Shown here: one piece after another, positions 9,623-24,100 of the stretch
Layout of the letters: the number at the start of each line of letters is the position of its first letter
How positions within the stretch are numbered: the stretch's first letter is position 1
Assembly (NCBI GenBank): GCA_032622095.1
Contig: CP136066.1
Coordinates: 98,353,319-98,417,318 of the forward strand
Reading direction: 5' to 3'
Length of the DNA: 64,000 bases
Origin: Siphonodentalium dalli
Lineage: Eukaryota > Mollusca > Scaphopoda > Gadilida > Siphonodentaliidae
Made by a program: the position numbers and the translations under genes
Notes under the pieces: model-generated
Databases searched by the model: none
What the model saw: only the letters and a program-made list of their open reading frames with translations
Told to the model about the DNA's origin: nothing

Positions 9623-11894
9623 GCTTCTAACGCGGGAACGTCCGACGCTTAATAAAGTAAGCCTTCTAACGCCCCCCCCCCCCCCCGACGCTTAATAAAG
9701 TAAGCCTTCTAACGCCCCCCACCGATGCTGAATAAAGTAAGCCTTATAACGCCCCCCCCCCGACGCTGAATAAAGTAAGCCTTCTAACGCCCCCCCCGAT
9801 GCTGAATAAAGTAAGCCTTCTACCCCCGCAGACGCTGAATAAAGTAAGCCTTCTAACGCGCCCTCCCCCCGATGCTGAATAAAGAAAGCCTTCTACCCCC
9901 GCAGACGCTGAATAAAGTAAGCCTTATAACGCCCCCCCCCGACGCTGAATAAAGTAAGCCTTCTAACGCCCCCCCCCCCGATGCTGAATAAAGTAAGCCT
10001 TCTACCCCCGCAGACGCTGAATAAAGTAAGCCTTATAACGCCCCCCCCCCGACGCTGAATAAAGTAAGCCTTCTAACGCCCCCCCCCCGACGCTGAATAA
10101 AGTAAGCCTTCTAACGCCCCCCACGATGCTGAATAAAGTAAGCCTTCTAGCCCCGCAGACGCTGAATAAAGTAAGCCTTCTAACGCGCCCCTCCCCCCGA
10201 TGCTGAATAAAGTAAGCTTCTACCCCCGCAGACGCTGAATAAAGTAAGCCTAATAACGCCCCCCCCCCCCACGACGCTGAATAAAGTAAGTCTTCTAACG
10301 CCCCCCCGACGCTGAATAAAGTAAGCCTTCTAACGCCCCCCCACCCGATGCTGAATAAAGTAAGCCTGCTAACGCCCCCCCCACCCGATGCTGAATAAAG
10401 TAAGCCTTCTAACGCCCCCCACCGATGCTGAATAAAGTAAGCCTTATAACCCCCCCCCCGATGCTGAATAAAGTAAGCCTTCTACCCCCGCAGACGCTGA
10501 ATAAAGTAAGCCTTCTAACGCGCCCCTCCCCCCGATGCTGAATAAAGTAAGCCTTCTACCCCCGCAGACGCTGAATAAAGTAAGCCTTATAACGCCCCCC
10601 CCCCCGACGCTGAATAAAGTAAGCCTTCTAACGCCCCCCCCCCCCCCGACGCTGAATAAAGTAAGCCTTCTAACGCCCCCCCCCGATGTTGAATAAAGTA
10701 AGCCTTCTACCCCCCGCAGACGCTGAATAAAGTAAGCCTTCTAACGCCCCCCCCCCGATGCTGAATAAAGTAAGCCTTCTAACGCCCCCCCCCCCCCCCG
10801 ATGCTGAATAAAGTAAGCCTTCTACCCCCGCAGACGCTGAATAAAGTAAGCCTTCTAACGCGCCCCTCCCCCGTCCGACGCTAAATAAAGTAAGCATTCT
10901 AACGCCCCACCCCCGACGCTGAATAAAGTAAGCCTTCTAACGCCCCCCCCCCCGATGCTGAATAAAGTAAGCCTTCTACCCCCGCAGACGCTGACTAAAG
11001 TAAGCCTTCTAACGCGCCCTCCCCCGTCCGACGCTAAATAAAGTAAGCATTATAACGCCCCCCCCCCCCGACGCTGAATAAAGTAAGCCTACTAACGCCC
11101 CCCCCCAACGCTGAATAAAGTAAGCCTTCTAACGCCTCCCCCGACGCTTAATAAAGTAAGCCTTCTAACGCCCCCCCCAACGCTGAATAAAGTAAGCCTT
11201 ATAACGCCCCCCCCCCCGACGCTGAATAAAGTAAGCCTTCTAACGCCCCCCCAACGCTGAATAAAGTAAGCCTTCTAACGCCCCCCCCCCCGACGCTGAA
11301 TAAAGTAAGCCTTCTATCGCCCCCCCCCCCCGACGCTGAATAAAGTAAGCATACTAACACGACCCCCAACGCTGAATAAAGTAAGCCTTCTAACGCCCCC
11401 CCCCCAACGCTGAATAAAGTAAGCCTTCTGACCCCCCCCCCAACGCTGAATAAAGTAAGCCTTCTAACGCCCCCCCCAACGCTGAATAAAGTAAGCCTAC
11501 TAACGCCCCCCCCCCAACGCTGAATAAAGTAAGCCTACTAACGCCCCCCCCCCCCAACGCTGAATAAAGTAAGCCTTCTAACGCGCCCCCCAACGCTGAA
11601 TAAAGTAAGCCTTCTAACGCCCCCCCCCCCCCAACGCTGAATAAAGTAAGCCTACTAACGCCCCCCCCCCAACGCTGAATAAAGTAAGCCTACTAACGCC
11701 CCCCTCCCAACGCTGAATAAAGTAAGCCTACTAACGCCCCCCTCCAACGCTGAATAAAGTAAGCCTACTAACGCCCCCGCCCCCCCCCCCAACGCTGAAT
11801 AAAGTAAGCCTTCTAACGCCCCCCCCCCGACGCTGAATAAAGTAAGCGTTCTAACGCCCCCCCCCCCCCGACGCTGAATAAAGTAAGCCTTCTA
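9623..11894 (+). repeat. Poly-C minisatellite, array 1
   Basis: Monomers consist of a conserved core of about 27 bp (GACGCTGAATAAAGTAAGCC followed by TTCTAACG) and a variable C run of about 5 to 20, giving periods near 33-45 bp, all in one orientation. Common variants are AACGC for GACGC, CTTAATAAAG for CTGAATAAAG, CTACTAACG for CTTCTAACG, and CCCCCGCAGACGC linkers confined to about 9,830-10,990. The first unit (from 9,623) lacks the C run and reads CGCGGGAACGTCCGACGC. The array ends at 11,894, where the insertion begins. Minus-strand frames (GLLYSALGG- and RRLTLFSVGG-type repeats) are translations of the array, not proteins. Confidence 0.97.
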
Positions 11895-13488
11895 AGGTGA
11901 CGTTCACACATAGCCGGCGAAGCCGTTACCCGGCGAACCCGTTAGCCGGCGAAGGTTGGGCAGAGTGTTTACACATCGCCGGCGAAGATACGCATATATT
12001 CATGTGTCTCCTTTACTTCATAATAGTTTTCGTTTTAGTTCTCACTGAACTGCAATATGATATTGCTGTACACCTGTAAACATCTAGCCGCTTCCTGTTA
12101 GAGATATGGTTGGGCAGTATAGTGAAATGAAACTTTTTAGAAATGGAAATGCCGAAATTATTAATATCCAACTCAAACTTTCAGGTATTGCTATTGGTAA
12201 TTTTATAGATATTTAAAAAACATTTTTAATGGTTTGTTTTGGTTCACAAACTTCACATACAGCCTGTGAAGTGAGTGTCGCACCAAAAGCATGGCCATTG
12301 TCAGTTTTGAGATCTGTTCGTCGCATACATCTACAAATTGGTGTCTAATCATTCGGATTGGATTTTATATTATATATATAAGTTTCAACATCGCGAATCA
12401 AATGTGACACATTTTCCGTTTGCACATTATACAATAAAATATGTTTTTCATTTTACTCGGGCGTTCACCATGTCCATGTATACAGGGCCGAGGCGATGGG
12501 GGTGTCTCATCCCAACTTTAATCAAAATATTCAAAAGCTGGAAATTTCATACCTGTGCAATAGTTGGACATTTGACATCAGCAATATGATGAAATTGTTC
12601 TCGTAGTTTTATTTTCAACAATTTGTTATTGGTGATTTCTTTAGGCAACATTTGCTTATTTTTTTACCAAATTGTTGGACTGAAATGACCATCAGTTGGA
12701 AATGATCCAACCTTATTAGAGGTGCGTCAAGTTTGGAAAATGTCCAACAATTGGAAATCTTAAGGCTGGATGCTAGGATTTTGCAATTTTCAGGATTCAG
12801 ATTAAAAAAAATTCTCACACCTGACCATAACCACGGTCGGTCGATAAATTCCAAAGATGAACAGTCCCACACCTCCAAATCAGGCCCTCTAGACCCGTCC
12901 CTGTGTCAATATGTCCACGGCGCACTCAGATTTAGATTATTGAACTAATTGTCCATTAAGTTTGAATCCACAGAAACGTGCCATCCCATTTCTTCCATAT
13001 ATATATATGGACATACATGTACATGAATTAATTCCCTCGAATGCGCAACAAATGTACCATGCACATGCAGAGTACGTGTACCATCATCGGTTAGTATTTA
13101 TAATAATAGCTTATAACCAAGGTGCGTGACCACCGACCTGACAGCTGATTAGAGACAATCAAACTGGCACACTGACCAATATATACACAGGCGAAAAGCG
13201 GGCTGGTCTATCAGCGATTGCACAATAATATTGTTCGAGTTAATTGTTGAAAGGAAATCACCCATGACGGCATGACCCCAGATAAACATCTAACTTAACC
13301 GCAGAGCGAATTAGAATCCATACGACAATCAGGTGCTTGTACTAAAGCATTTTTAACAAAAAGTTGAAAACTGTATAGCTGAGTATCCGGATAGCCGTAA
13401 TTCTTATCCGGCGAAGTATAAACACTCTATTGTTATCGCTGCCGGCTACAGCGAATGCGATCTTCGCCGGGTAATGTATAAACACCCC
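11895..13488. mobile_element. 1.6-kb insertion splitting the minisatellite
   Basis: The interval is not satellite and its ends resemble each other in inverted orientation. The left end has repeated CCGGCGAA motifs and GTGTTTACACATCGCCGGCG. The right end (13,390-13,488), read on the minus strand, has CATTACCCGGCGAAGATCGC and GTGTTTATACTTCGCCGG. The arms are about 100 bp and imperfect, which suits an old TIR element. The interior has short frames only and TTGGAAAATTTCCAAC-like motifs also seen in the 33.7-34.7 kb element. No transposase is recognisable, and a target duplication cannot be defined inside a repeat. Confidence 0.55.
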
Positions 13489-16400
13489 CTAACACGCCCC
13501 CCCCCAACGCTGAATAAAGTAAGCCTTCTAACGCCCCCCCCCCCAACGCTGAATAAAGTAAGCCTTCTAACGCCTCCCCCCGACGCTGAATAAAGTAAGC
13601 CTTCTAACGCCCCCCCGACGCTGAATAAAGTAAGCCTTCTAACGCCCCCCCCCAACGCTGAATAAAGTAAGCCTTCTAACACGCCCCCCCAACGCTGAAT
13701 AAAGTAAGCCTTCTAACACGCCCCCCCCCCAACGATGAATAAAGTAAGCTTTCTAACGCCTCCCCCCGACGCTGAATAAAGTAAGCCTTCTAACACCCCC
13801 CCCCAACGCTGAATAAAGTAAGCCTTCTAACACGCCCCTCCAACGCTGAATAAATTAAGCCTACTAACGCCCCCCCCGGACGCTGAATAAAGTAAGCCTT
13901 CTAACGCCCCCCCGGACGCTGAATAAAGTAAGCCTTCTAACGCCCCCCCGACGCTTAATAAAGTAAGCATTCTAACGCCCCCCCCCGACGCTTAATAAAG
14001 TAATCCTTCTAACACCCCCCCCCGACGCTGAATAAAGTAAGCCTTCTAACGCCCCCCCCCGACGCTGAATAAAGTAAGCCTTCTAACGCCCCCCAAACGC
14101 TGAATAAAGTAAGCCTGCTAACGCCCCCCCAACGCTGAATAAAGTAAGCCTACTAACGCCCCCCCCAACGCTGAATAAAGTAAGCCTTCTAACGCACCCC
14201 CCCCCGACGCTGAATAAAGTAAGCCTACTAACGCCCCCCCCCCCAACGCTGAATAAAGTAAGCCTACTAACGCCCCCCCCCCCAACGCTGAATAAAGTAA
14301 GCCTACTAACGCCCCCCAAACGCTGAATAAAGTAAGCCTGCTAACGCCCCCCCCCCAACGCTGAATAAAGTAAGCCTTCTAACGCCCCCCCCCCCCGACG
14401 CTGAATAAAGTAAGCCTACTAACGCCCCCCCAACGCTGAATAAAGTAAGCCTACTAACGCCCCCCCCAACGCTGAATAAAGTAAGCCTACTAACGCCCCC
14501 CAAACGCTGAATAAAGTAAGCCTGCTAACGCCCCCCCCAACGCTGAATAAAGTAAGCCTTCTAACGCCCCCCCCAACGCTGAATAAAGTAAGCCTTCTAA
14601 CGCCCCCCCCCGACGCTGAATAAAGTAAGCCTACTAACGCCCCCCCCCAACGCTGAATAAAGTAAGCCTACTAACGCCCCCCCCCAACGCTGAATAAAGT
14701 AAGCCTACTAACGCCCCCCCCCCCCCGACGCTGAATAAAGTAAGCCTTCTAACGCCCCCCCAACGCTGAATAAAGTAAGCCTTCTAACGCCCCCCCCCGA
14801 CGCTGAATAAAGTAAGCCTTCTAACGCCCCCCCGACGCTGAATAAAGTAAGCCTACTAACGCCCCCCCCCCAACGCTGAATAAAGTAAGCCTTCTAACGC
14901 CCCCCCCCGACGCTGAATAAAGTAAGCATACTAACCCCCCCCCCCGACGCTGAATAAAGTAAGCCTTCTAACGCCCCCCCCCCCAACGCTGAATAAAGTA
15001 AGCCTTCTAACGCCCCCCCCCGACGCTGAATAAAGTAAGCATACTAACCCCCCCCCGACGCTGAATAAAGTAAGCCTTCTAACGCCCCCCCCCCCAACGC
15101 TGAATAAAGTAAGCCTTCTAACGCCCCCCCCCCGACGCTGAATAAAGTAAGCATACTAACCCCCCCCGACGCTGAATAAAGTAAGCCTCCTAACGCCCCC
15201 CCCCAACGCTGAATAAAGTAAGCCTTCTAACGCCCCCCCCCAACGCTGAATAAAGTAAGCCTTCTAACGCCCCCCCCAACGCTGAATAAAGTAAGCCTTC
15301 TAACGCCTCCCCCGACGCTGAATAAAGTAAGCCTACTAACGCCCCCCCAACGCTGAATAAAGTAAGCCTACTAACGCCCCCCCGACGCTGAATAAAGTAA
15401 GCATACTAACGCCCCCGCCCCCCCCAACGCTGAATAAAGTAAGCCTTCTAACGCCTCCCCCAACGCTGAATAAAGTAAGCCTTATAACGCCTCCCCCCGA
15501 CGCTTAATAAAGTAAGCCTTCTAACGCCCCCCCCCCCCCGACGCTTAATAAAGTAAGCCTTCTAACGCCCCCCCAACGCTGAATAAAGTAAGCCTTATAA
15601 CGCCCCCCCCCGACGCTGAATAAAGTAAGCCTTCTAACGCCCCCCCCGACGCTGAATAAAGTAAGCCTTCTAACGCCCCCCCCCCCGACGCTGAATAAAG
15701 TAAGCCTTCTATCGCCCCCCGACGCTGAATAAAGTAAGCCTACTAACACGCCCCCCCCAACGCTGAATAAAGTAAGCCTTCTAACGCCCCCCCCAACGCT
15801 GAATAAAGTAAGCCTTCTAACCCCCCCCAACGCTGAATAAAGTAAGCCTTCTAACGCCCCACCCCCAACGTTGAATAAAGTAAGCCTACTAACGCCCCCC
15901 CCCCCAACGCTGAATAAAGTAAGCCTTCTAACGCCCCACCCCCAACGTTGAATAAAGTAAGCCTACTAACGCCCCCCCAACGCTGAATAAAGTAAGCCTT
16001 CTAACGCCCCCCCCAACGCTGAATAAAGTAAGCCTTCTAACGCGCCCCCAACGCTGAATAAAGTAAGCCTTCTAACGCGCCCCCAACGCTGAATAAAGTA
16101 AGCCTTCTAACGCCCCCCCCCAACGCTGAATAAAGTAAGCCTACTAACGCCCCCCCCCCCAACGCTGAATAAAGTAAGCCTACTAACGCCCCCCCTCCCA
16201 ACGCTGAATAAAGTAAGCCTACTAACGCCCCCCCCAACGCTGAATAAAGTAAGCCTACTAACGCCCCCGCCCCCCCAACGCTGAATAAAGTAAGCCTTCT
16301 AACGCCCCCCCCCCCGACGCTGAATAAAGTAAGCGTTCTAACGCCCCCCCCCCGACGCTGAATAAAGTAAGCCTTCTAACACGCCCCCCCCCCGACGCTG

Positions 16401-18209
16401 AATAAAGTAAGCGTTCTAACGCCCCCCCCCCCGACGCTGAATAAAGTAAGCCTACTAACGCCCCCGCCCCCCAACGCTGAATAAAGTAAGCCTTCTAACG
16501 CCCCCCCCCCGACACTGAATAAAGTAAGCGTTCTAACGCCCCCCCCCGACGCTGAATAAAGTAAGCATTCTAACGCCCCCCCCCCCCCCAACGCTGAATA
16601 AAGTAAGCATTCTAACGCCCCCCCCCGACGCTGAATAAAGTAAGCCTTCTAACGCCCCCCCCCGACGCTGAATAAAGTAAGCCTTCTAACACGCCCCCCC
16701 AACGCTGAATAAAGTAAGCCTTCTAACACGCCCCCCCAACGATGAATAAAGTAAGCTTTCTAACGCCTCCCCCCGACGCTGAATAAAGTAAGCCTTCTAA
16801 CACTCCCCCCCCAACGCTGAATAAAGTAAGCCTTCTAACGCCCCCCCCCCCGACGCTGAATAAAGTAAGCCTTCTAACGCCCCCCCAACGATGAAAAAAG
16901 TAAGCCTTCTAACACGCCCCCCCCCAACGATGAATAAAGTAAGCCTTCTAACGCCTCCCCCCGACGCTGAATAAAGTAAGCCTTCTAACACGCCCCCCCC
17001 CAACGCTGAATAAAGTAAGCCTTCTAACACGCCCCCCCCAACGCTGAATAAAGTAAGCCTTCTAACACCGCCCCCCCAACGTTGAATAAAGTAAGCCTTC
17101 TGACGCCCCCCCCCGACGCCTGAATAAAGTAAGCCTTCTAACGCCCGCGTCCCCCCAACGCTGAATAAAGTAAGCCTTCTAACGCCCCCCCCGAAGCTGA
17201 ATAAAGTAAGCCTTCTAACACGCCCCCCCCCAACGCTGAATAAAGTAAGCCTTCAAACCCCCCCCCCCCGACGCTGAATAAAGTAAGCCTTCTAACGCCC
17301 CCCCCGACGCTGAATAAAGTAAGCCTTCTAACGCCCCCCCCCCGACGCTGAATAAAGTAAGCCTTCTAACGCCCCCCCCCCAACGCTGAATAAAGTAAGC
17401 CTGCTAACGCCCCCCCCCCCAACGCTTAATAAAGTAAGCCTTCTAACGCCCCCCCCCCCCCCCAACGCTGAATAAAGTAAGCCTACTAACGCCCCCCCCA
17501 ACGCTGAATAAAGTAAGCCTACTAACGCCCCCACCCAACGCTGAATAAAGTAAGCCTTCTAACGCCCCCCCCGACGCTGAATAAAGTAAGCCTTCTAACG
17601 CCCCCCCCCCCCCGACGCTGAATAAAGTAAGCCTTCTAACGCCCCCCCCAACGCTGAATAAAGTAAGCCTGCTAACGCCCCCCCCCCAACGCTTAATAAA
17701 GTAAGCATTCTAACGCCCCCCCCCAACGCTGAATAAAGTAAGCCTACTAACGCCCCCCCCAACGCTGAATAAAGTAAGCCTGCTAACGCCCCCCCAACGC
17801 TTAATAAAGTAAGCCTTCTAACGCCCCCCCCCCAACGCTGAATAAAGTAAGCCTACTAACGCCCCCCAACGCTGAATAAAGTAAGCCTACTAACGCCCCC
17901 ACCCAACGCTGAATAAAATAAGCCTTCTAACGCCCCCCCCCCGACGCTGAATAAAGTAAGCCTTCTAACGCCCCCCCCGACGCTGAATAAAGTAAGCCTT
18001 CTAACACGCCCCCCCCCCAACGCTGAATAAATTAAGCCTACTAACGCCCCCCCCCAACGCTGAATAAAGTAAGCCTTCTAACGCCCCCCCCCCGACGCTG
18101 AATAAAGTAAGCCTTCTAACACGCCCCCCCCCCACCAACGCTGAATAAAGTAAGCCTACTAACGCCCCCCAACGCTGAATACAGTAAGCCTTCTAACGCC
18201 CCCCCCCCC

Positions 18210-20830
18210 CAACGCAGAATAATGTAAGCCTACTAACGCCCCCCAACGCTGAATACAGTAAGCCTTCTAACGCCCCCTCGACGCTTAATAAAGTAAGCCT
18301 TCTAACGCCCCCTCGACGCTTAATAAAGTAAGCCTTCTAACGCCCCCCCCCCCGACGCTTAATAAAGTAAGCCTTCTAACGCCCCACCCGACGCTTAATA
18401 AAGTAAGCCTTCTAACGCCCCCCCGACGCTAAATAAAGTAAGCCTTATAACGCCCCCCCCCCACGCTTAATAAAGTAAGCCTTCTAACGCCCCCACCCCG
18501 ACGCTGAATAAAGTGAGCATTCTAACGCCCACCCCGACGCTTAATAAAGTAAGCCTTCTAACGCCCCCCCGACGCTTAATAAAGTAAGCTTCCTAACACC
18601 CCTCCCCCCGACGCTTAATAAAGTAAGCCTTCTAACGCCCCCCCCCCCGACGCTTAATACAGGAAGCCTTCTAACGCCCCCACCCCCGCCCGACGCTTAA
18701 TAAAGTAAGCCTTCTAATGCCCACCCCGACGCTTAATACAGTAAGCCTTCTAACGCCCCCACCCCCCGCCCGACGCTTAATAAAGTAAGCCTTCTAACGC
18801 CCACCCCGACGCTTAATACAGTAAGTCTTCTAACGCCCCCACCCGACGCTGAATAAAGTAAGCCTTCTAACGCCCACCCCGACGCTTAATAAAGTAAGCC
18901 TTCTAACGCCCACCCCGACGCTTAATACAGTAAGCCTTCTAACGCCCCCACCCCCGACGCTGAATACAGTAAGCCTTCTAACGCCCCCGCCCGACGCTTA
19001 ATAAAGTAAGCCTTCTAACGCCCACCCCGACGCTTAATAAAGTAAGCCTTCTAACGCCCACCCCGACGCTTAATACAGTAAGCCTTCTAACGCCCCCACC
19101 CCCCGCCCGACGCTTAATAAAGTAAGCCTTCTAACGCCCACCCCGACGCTTAATACAGTAAGCCTTCTAACGCCCACCCGACGCTTAATACAGTAAGCCT
19201 TCTAACGCCCCCGCCCGACGCTTAATAAAGTAAGTCTTCTAACGCCCACCCCGACGCTTAATACAGTAAGCCTTCTAATGCCCCCACCCGACGCTGAATA
19301 AAGTAAGCCTTCTAACACCCCCCCCGACGCTTAATAAAGTAAGCCTTCTAACGCCCACTCCGACGCTTAATACAGTAAGCCTTCTAACGCCCACCCGACG
19401 CTTAATACAGTACGCCTTCTAACGCCCCCGCCCGACGCTTAATACAGTAAGCCTTCTAACGCCCACCGACGCTTAATACAGTAAGCCTTCTAACGCCCCC
19501 ACCGACGCTTAATACAGTAAGCCTTCTAACGCCCACCCGACCCTTAATACAGTAAGCCTTCTAACGCCCCCGCCCGACGCTTAATAAAGTAAGCCTTCTA
19601 ACGCCCACCCCGACGCTTAATACAGTAAGCCTTCTAACGCCCCCACCCGACGCTGAATAAAGTAAGCCTTCTAACACCCCCCCCGACGCTTAATAAAGTA
19701 AGCCTTCTAACGCCCACCCCGACGCTTAATACAGTAAGCCTTCTAACGCCCACCCGACGCTTAATAAAGTAAGCCTTCTAACGCCCCCCCCCGACGCTTA
19801 ATACAGTAAGCCTTCTAACGCGGAACCCCCCGACGATGCATAAAGTAAGCCTTCTAACGCCCCCTCCCCGACGCTTAATAAAGTAAGCCTTCTAACGCCC
19901 CCCCCCGACGCTTAATAAAGAAAGCCTTCTAACGCCAACACCGACGCTTAATAAAGTAAGCCTTCTAACGCCCCACCCCCGACGCTTAATAAAGTAAGCC
20001 TTCTAACGCGGGCCCCTCCGACGCTTAATAAAGTAAGCCTTCTAACGTCCCCCCCCCCCCGACGCTTAATAAAGTAAGCCTTCTAACGCCCCCCCCCTAC
20101 GCTTAATAAAGTAAGCCTTCTAACGCCCCCCCCCGACACTGAATACATTAAGCCTTCTAATGCACCCCCCCGACGCTGAATAAAGTAAGCCTTCTAACGC
20201 CCCCCCCCGACGCTGAATAAAGTAATCCTTCTAACGCGGAACCCCCGACGATGCATAAAGTAAGCATTCTAACGCCCCCCCCCCGACACTGAATACATTA
20301 AGCCTTCTAACGCTCCCCCCGACGCTTAATAAAGTAAGCCTTCTAACGCGGGCCCCCTCCGACGCTGAATAAAGTAAGCCTCTGAACGCGGCCCCAGACG
20401 CTGAATAAAGTATGCCTTCTAACACCCCCCCCGACGCTTAATAAAGTAAGCTTCCTAACGCCCCCTCCCCCCCGACGCTTAATAAAGTAAGCCTTCTAAC
20501 GCACCCCGACGCTGAATAAAGTAAGCCTTCTAACGCCCACCCCCGACGCTTAATAAAGTAAGCATTCTAACGCCCCCACCCGACGCTGCATAAAGTAAGC
20601 CTACTAACGCCCCCCACCGACGCTGCATAAAGTAAGCCTTCTAACGCCCCCCCCCCGACGCTTAATAAAGTATGCCTTCTAACGCCCCCCCCCCCCCCGA
20701 CGCTTAATACAGTAAGCCTTCTAACGCCCCCACCCCCCGACGCTGAATACAGTAAGCCTTCTAACGCCCCCCGCCCGACGCTTAATAAAGTAAGCCTTCT
20801 AACGCCCACCCCGACGCTTAATAAAGTAAG
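18210..20830 (+). repeat. Higher-order type B block, copy 1
   Basis: This block begins at the GCAGAATAATG variant near 18,214 and includes the paired CGGAACCCCC units at 19,821 and 20,237. The same order of unusual monomers (CTCGACGC pair, CCACGCTTAAT, GTGAGCATT, ACAGGAAGCC) recurs from 21,152 onward, an offset of about 2.94 kb. Confidence 0.75.
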
Positions 20831-21148
20831 CCTTCTAACGACCCCCCAACGCTTAATAAAGTAAGCCTTCTAACGCCCCCCCCCCAACGCTGAATAAAGT
20901 AAGCCTACTAACGCCCCCCAACGCTGAATAAAGTAAGCCTACTAACGCCCCCACCCAACGCTGAATAAAATAAGCCTTCTAACGCCCCCCCCCGACGCTG
21001 AATAAAGTAAGCCTTCTAACGCCCCCCCCCCCCCGACGCTGAATAAAGTAAGCCTTCTAACACGCCCCCCCACCAACGCTGAATAAAGTAAGCCTACTAA
21101 CGCCCCCCCAACGCTGAATACAGTAAGCCTTCTAACGCCCCCCCCCCC

Positions 21149-24100
21149 AACGCAGAATAATGTAAGCCTACTAACGCCCCCCCCCCCAACGCTGAATACA
21201 GTAAGCCTTCTAACGCCCCCCTCGACGCTTAATAAAGTAAGCCTTCTAACGCCCCCTCGACGCTTAATAAAGTAAGCCTTCTAACGCCCCCCCCCCGACG
21301 CTTAATAAAGTAAGCCTTCTAACGCCCCACCCGACGCTTAATAAAGTAAGCCTTCTAACGCCCCCCCGACGCTGAATAAAGTAAGCCTTATAACGCCCCC
21401 CCCCACGCTTAATAAAGTAAGCCTTCTAACGCCCCCACCCCGACGCTGAATAAAGTGAGCATTCTAACGCCCACCCCGACGCTTAATAAAGTAAGCCTTC
21501 TAACGCCCCCCCCGACGCTTAATAAAGTAAGCTTCATAACACCCCTCCCCCCGACGCTTAATAAAGTAAGCCTTCTAACGCCCCCCCCCCGACGCTTAAT
21601 ACAGGAAGCCTTCTAACGCCCCCACCCCCCGCCCGACGCTTAATAAAGTAAGCCTTCTAATGCCCACCCCGACGCTTAATACAATAAGCCTTCTAACGCC
21701 CCCACCCCCGCCCGACGCTTAATAAAGTAAGCCTTCTAACGCCCACCCCCGACGCTTAATACAGTAAGTCTTCTAACGCCCCCACCCGACGCTGAATAAA
21801 GTAAGCCTTCTAACGCCCACCCCGACGCTTAATAAAGTAAGCCTTCTAACGCCCACCCCGACGCTTAATACAGTAAGCCTTCTAACGCCCCCACCCCCGA
21901 CGCTGAATACAGTAAGCCTTCTAACGCCCCCGCCCGACGCTTAATAAAGTAAGCCTTCTAACGCCCACCCCGACGCTTAATAAAGTAAGCCTTCTAACGC
22001 CCACCCCGACCGCTTAATACAGTAAGCCTTCTAACGCCCCCACCCCCCGCCCGACGCTTAATAAAGTAAGCCTTCTAACGCCCCACCCCGACGCTTAATA
22101 CAGTAAGCCTTCTAACGCCCACCCGACGCTTAATACAGTAAGCCTTCTAACGCCCCCGCCCGACGCTTAATAAAGTAAGTCTTCTAACGCCCCACCCCGA
22201 CGCTTAATACAGTAAGCCTTCTAACGCCCCCACCCGACGCTGAATAAAGTAAGCCTTCTAACACCCCCCCCCGACGCTTAATAAAGTAAGCCTTCTAACG
22301 CCCACTCCGACGCTTAATACAGTAAGCCTTCTAACGCCCACCCGACGCTTAATACAGTACGCCTTCTAACGCCCCCGCCCGACGCTTAATACAGTAAGCC
22401 TTCTAACGCCCCACCGACGCTTAATACAGTAAGCCTTCTAACGCCCCCACCGACGCTTAATACAGTAAGCCTTCTAACGCCCACCCGACGCTTAATACAG
22501 TAAGCCTTCTAACGCCCCCGCCCGACGCTTAATAAAGTAAGCCTTCTAACGCCCACCCCGACGCTTAATACAGTAAGCCTTCTAACGCCCCCACCCGACG
22601 CTGAATAAAGTAAGCCTTCTAACACCCCCCCCGACGCTTAATAAAGTAAGCCTTCTAACGCCCACCCCGACGCTTAATACAGTAAGCCTTCTAACGCCCA
22701 CCCGACGCTTAATAAAGTAAGCCTTCTAACGCCCCCCCCCCCGACGCTTAATACAGTAAGCCTTCTAACGCGGAACCCCCCGACGATGCATAAAGTAAGC
22801 CTTCTAACGCCCCCCCTCCCCGACGCTTAATAAAGTAAGCCTTCTAACGCCCCCCCCCGACGCTTAATAAAGAAAGCCTTCTAACGCCAACACCGACGCT
22901 TAATAAAGTAAGCCTTCTAACGCCCCACCCCCGACGCTTAATAAAGTAAGCCTTCTAACGCGGGCCCCTCCGACGCTTAATAAAGTAAGCCTTCTAACGT
23001 CCCCCCCCCGACGCTTAATAAAGTAAGCCTTCTAACGCCCCCCCCCCTACGCTTAATAAAGTAAGCCTTCTAACGCCCCCCCCCCCCCCCGACACTGAAT
23101 ACATTAAGCCTTCTAATGCACCCCCCCGACGCTGAATAAAGTAAGCCTTCTAACGCCCCCCCCCCCCCGACGCTGAATAAAGTAATCCTTCTAACGCGGA
23201 ACCCCCGACGATGCATAAAGTAAGCATTCTAACGCCCCCCCCCCGACACTGAATACATTAAGCCTTCTAACGCTCCCCCGACGCTTAATAAAGTAAGCCT
23301 TCTAACGCGGGCCCCTCCGACGCTGAATAAAGTAAGCCTCTGAACGCGGCCCCAGACGCTGAATAAAGTATGCCTTCTAACACCCCCCCCGACGCTTAAT
23401 AAAGTAAGCTTCCTAACGCCCCTCCCCCCGACGCTTAATAAAGTAAGCCTTCTAACGCACCCCGACGCTGAATAAAGTAAGCCTTCTAACGCCCACCCCC
23501 GACGCTTAATAAAGTAAGCATTCTAACGCCCCCACCCGACGCTGCATAAAGTAAGCCTTCTAACGCCCCCCACCGACGCTGCATAAAGTAAGCCTTCTAA
23601 CGCCCCCCCCGACGCTTAATAAAGTATGCCTTCTAACGCCCCCCCCCCCCCCCCCGACGCTTAATACAGTAAGCCTTCTAACGCCCCCCACCCCCGACGC
23701 TGAATACAGTAAGCCTTCTAACGCCCCCGCCCGACGCTTAATAAAGTAAGCCTTCTAACGCCCACCCCGACGCTTAATAAAGTAAGCCTTCTAACGCCCA
23801 CCCCGACGCTTAATACAGTAAGCCTTCTAACGCCCCCCACCCCCGCCCGACGCTTAATAAAGTAAGCCTTCTAACGCCCACCCCGACGCTTAATACAGTA
23901 AGCCTTCTAACGCCCACCCGACGCTTAATACAGTAAGCCTTCTAACGCCCCCGCCCGACGCTTAATAAAGTAAGCCTTCTAACGCCCACCCCGACGCTTA
24001 ATACAGTAAGCCTTCTAACGCCCCCACCCGACGCTGAATAAAGTAAGCCTTCTAACACCCCCCCGACGCTTAATAAAGTAAGCCTTATAACGCCCACCCC

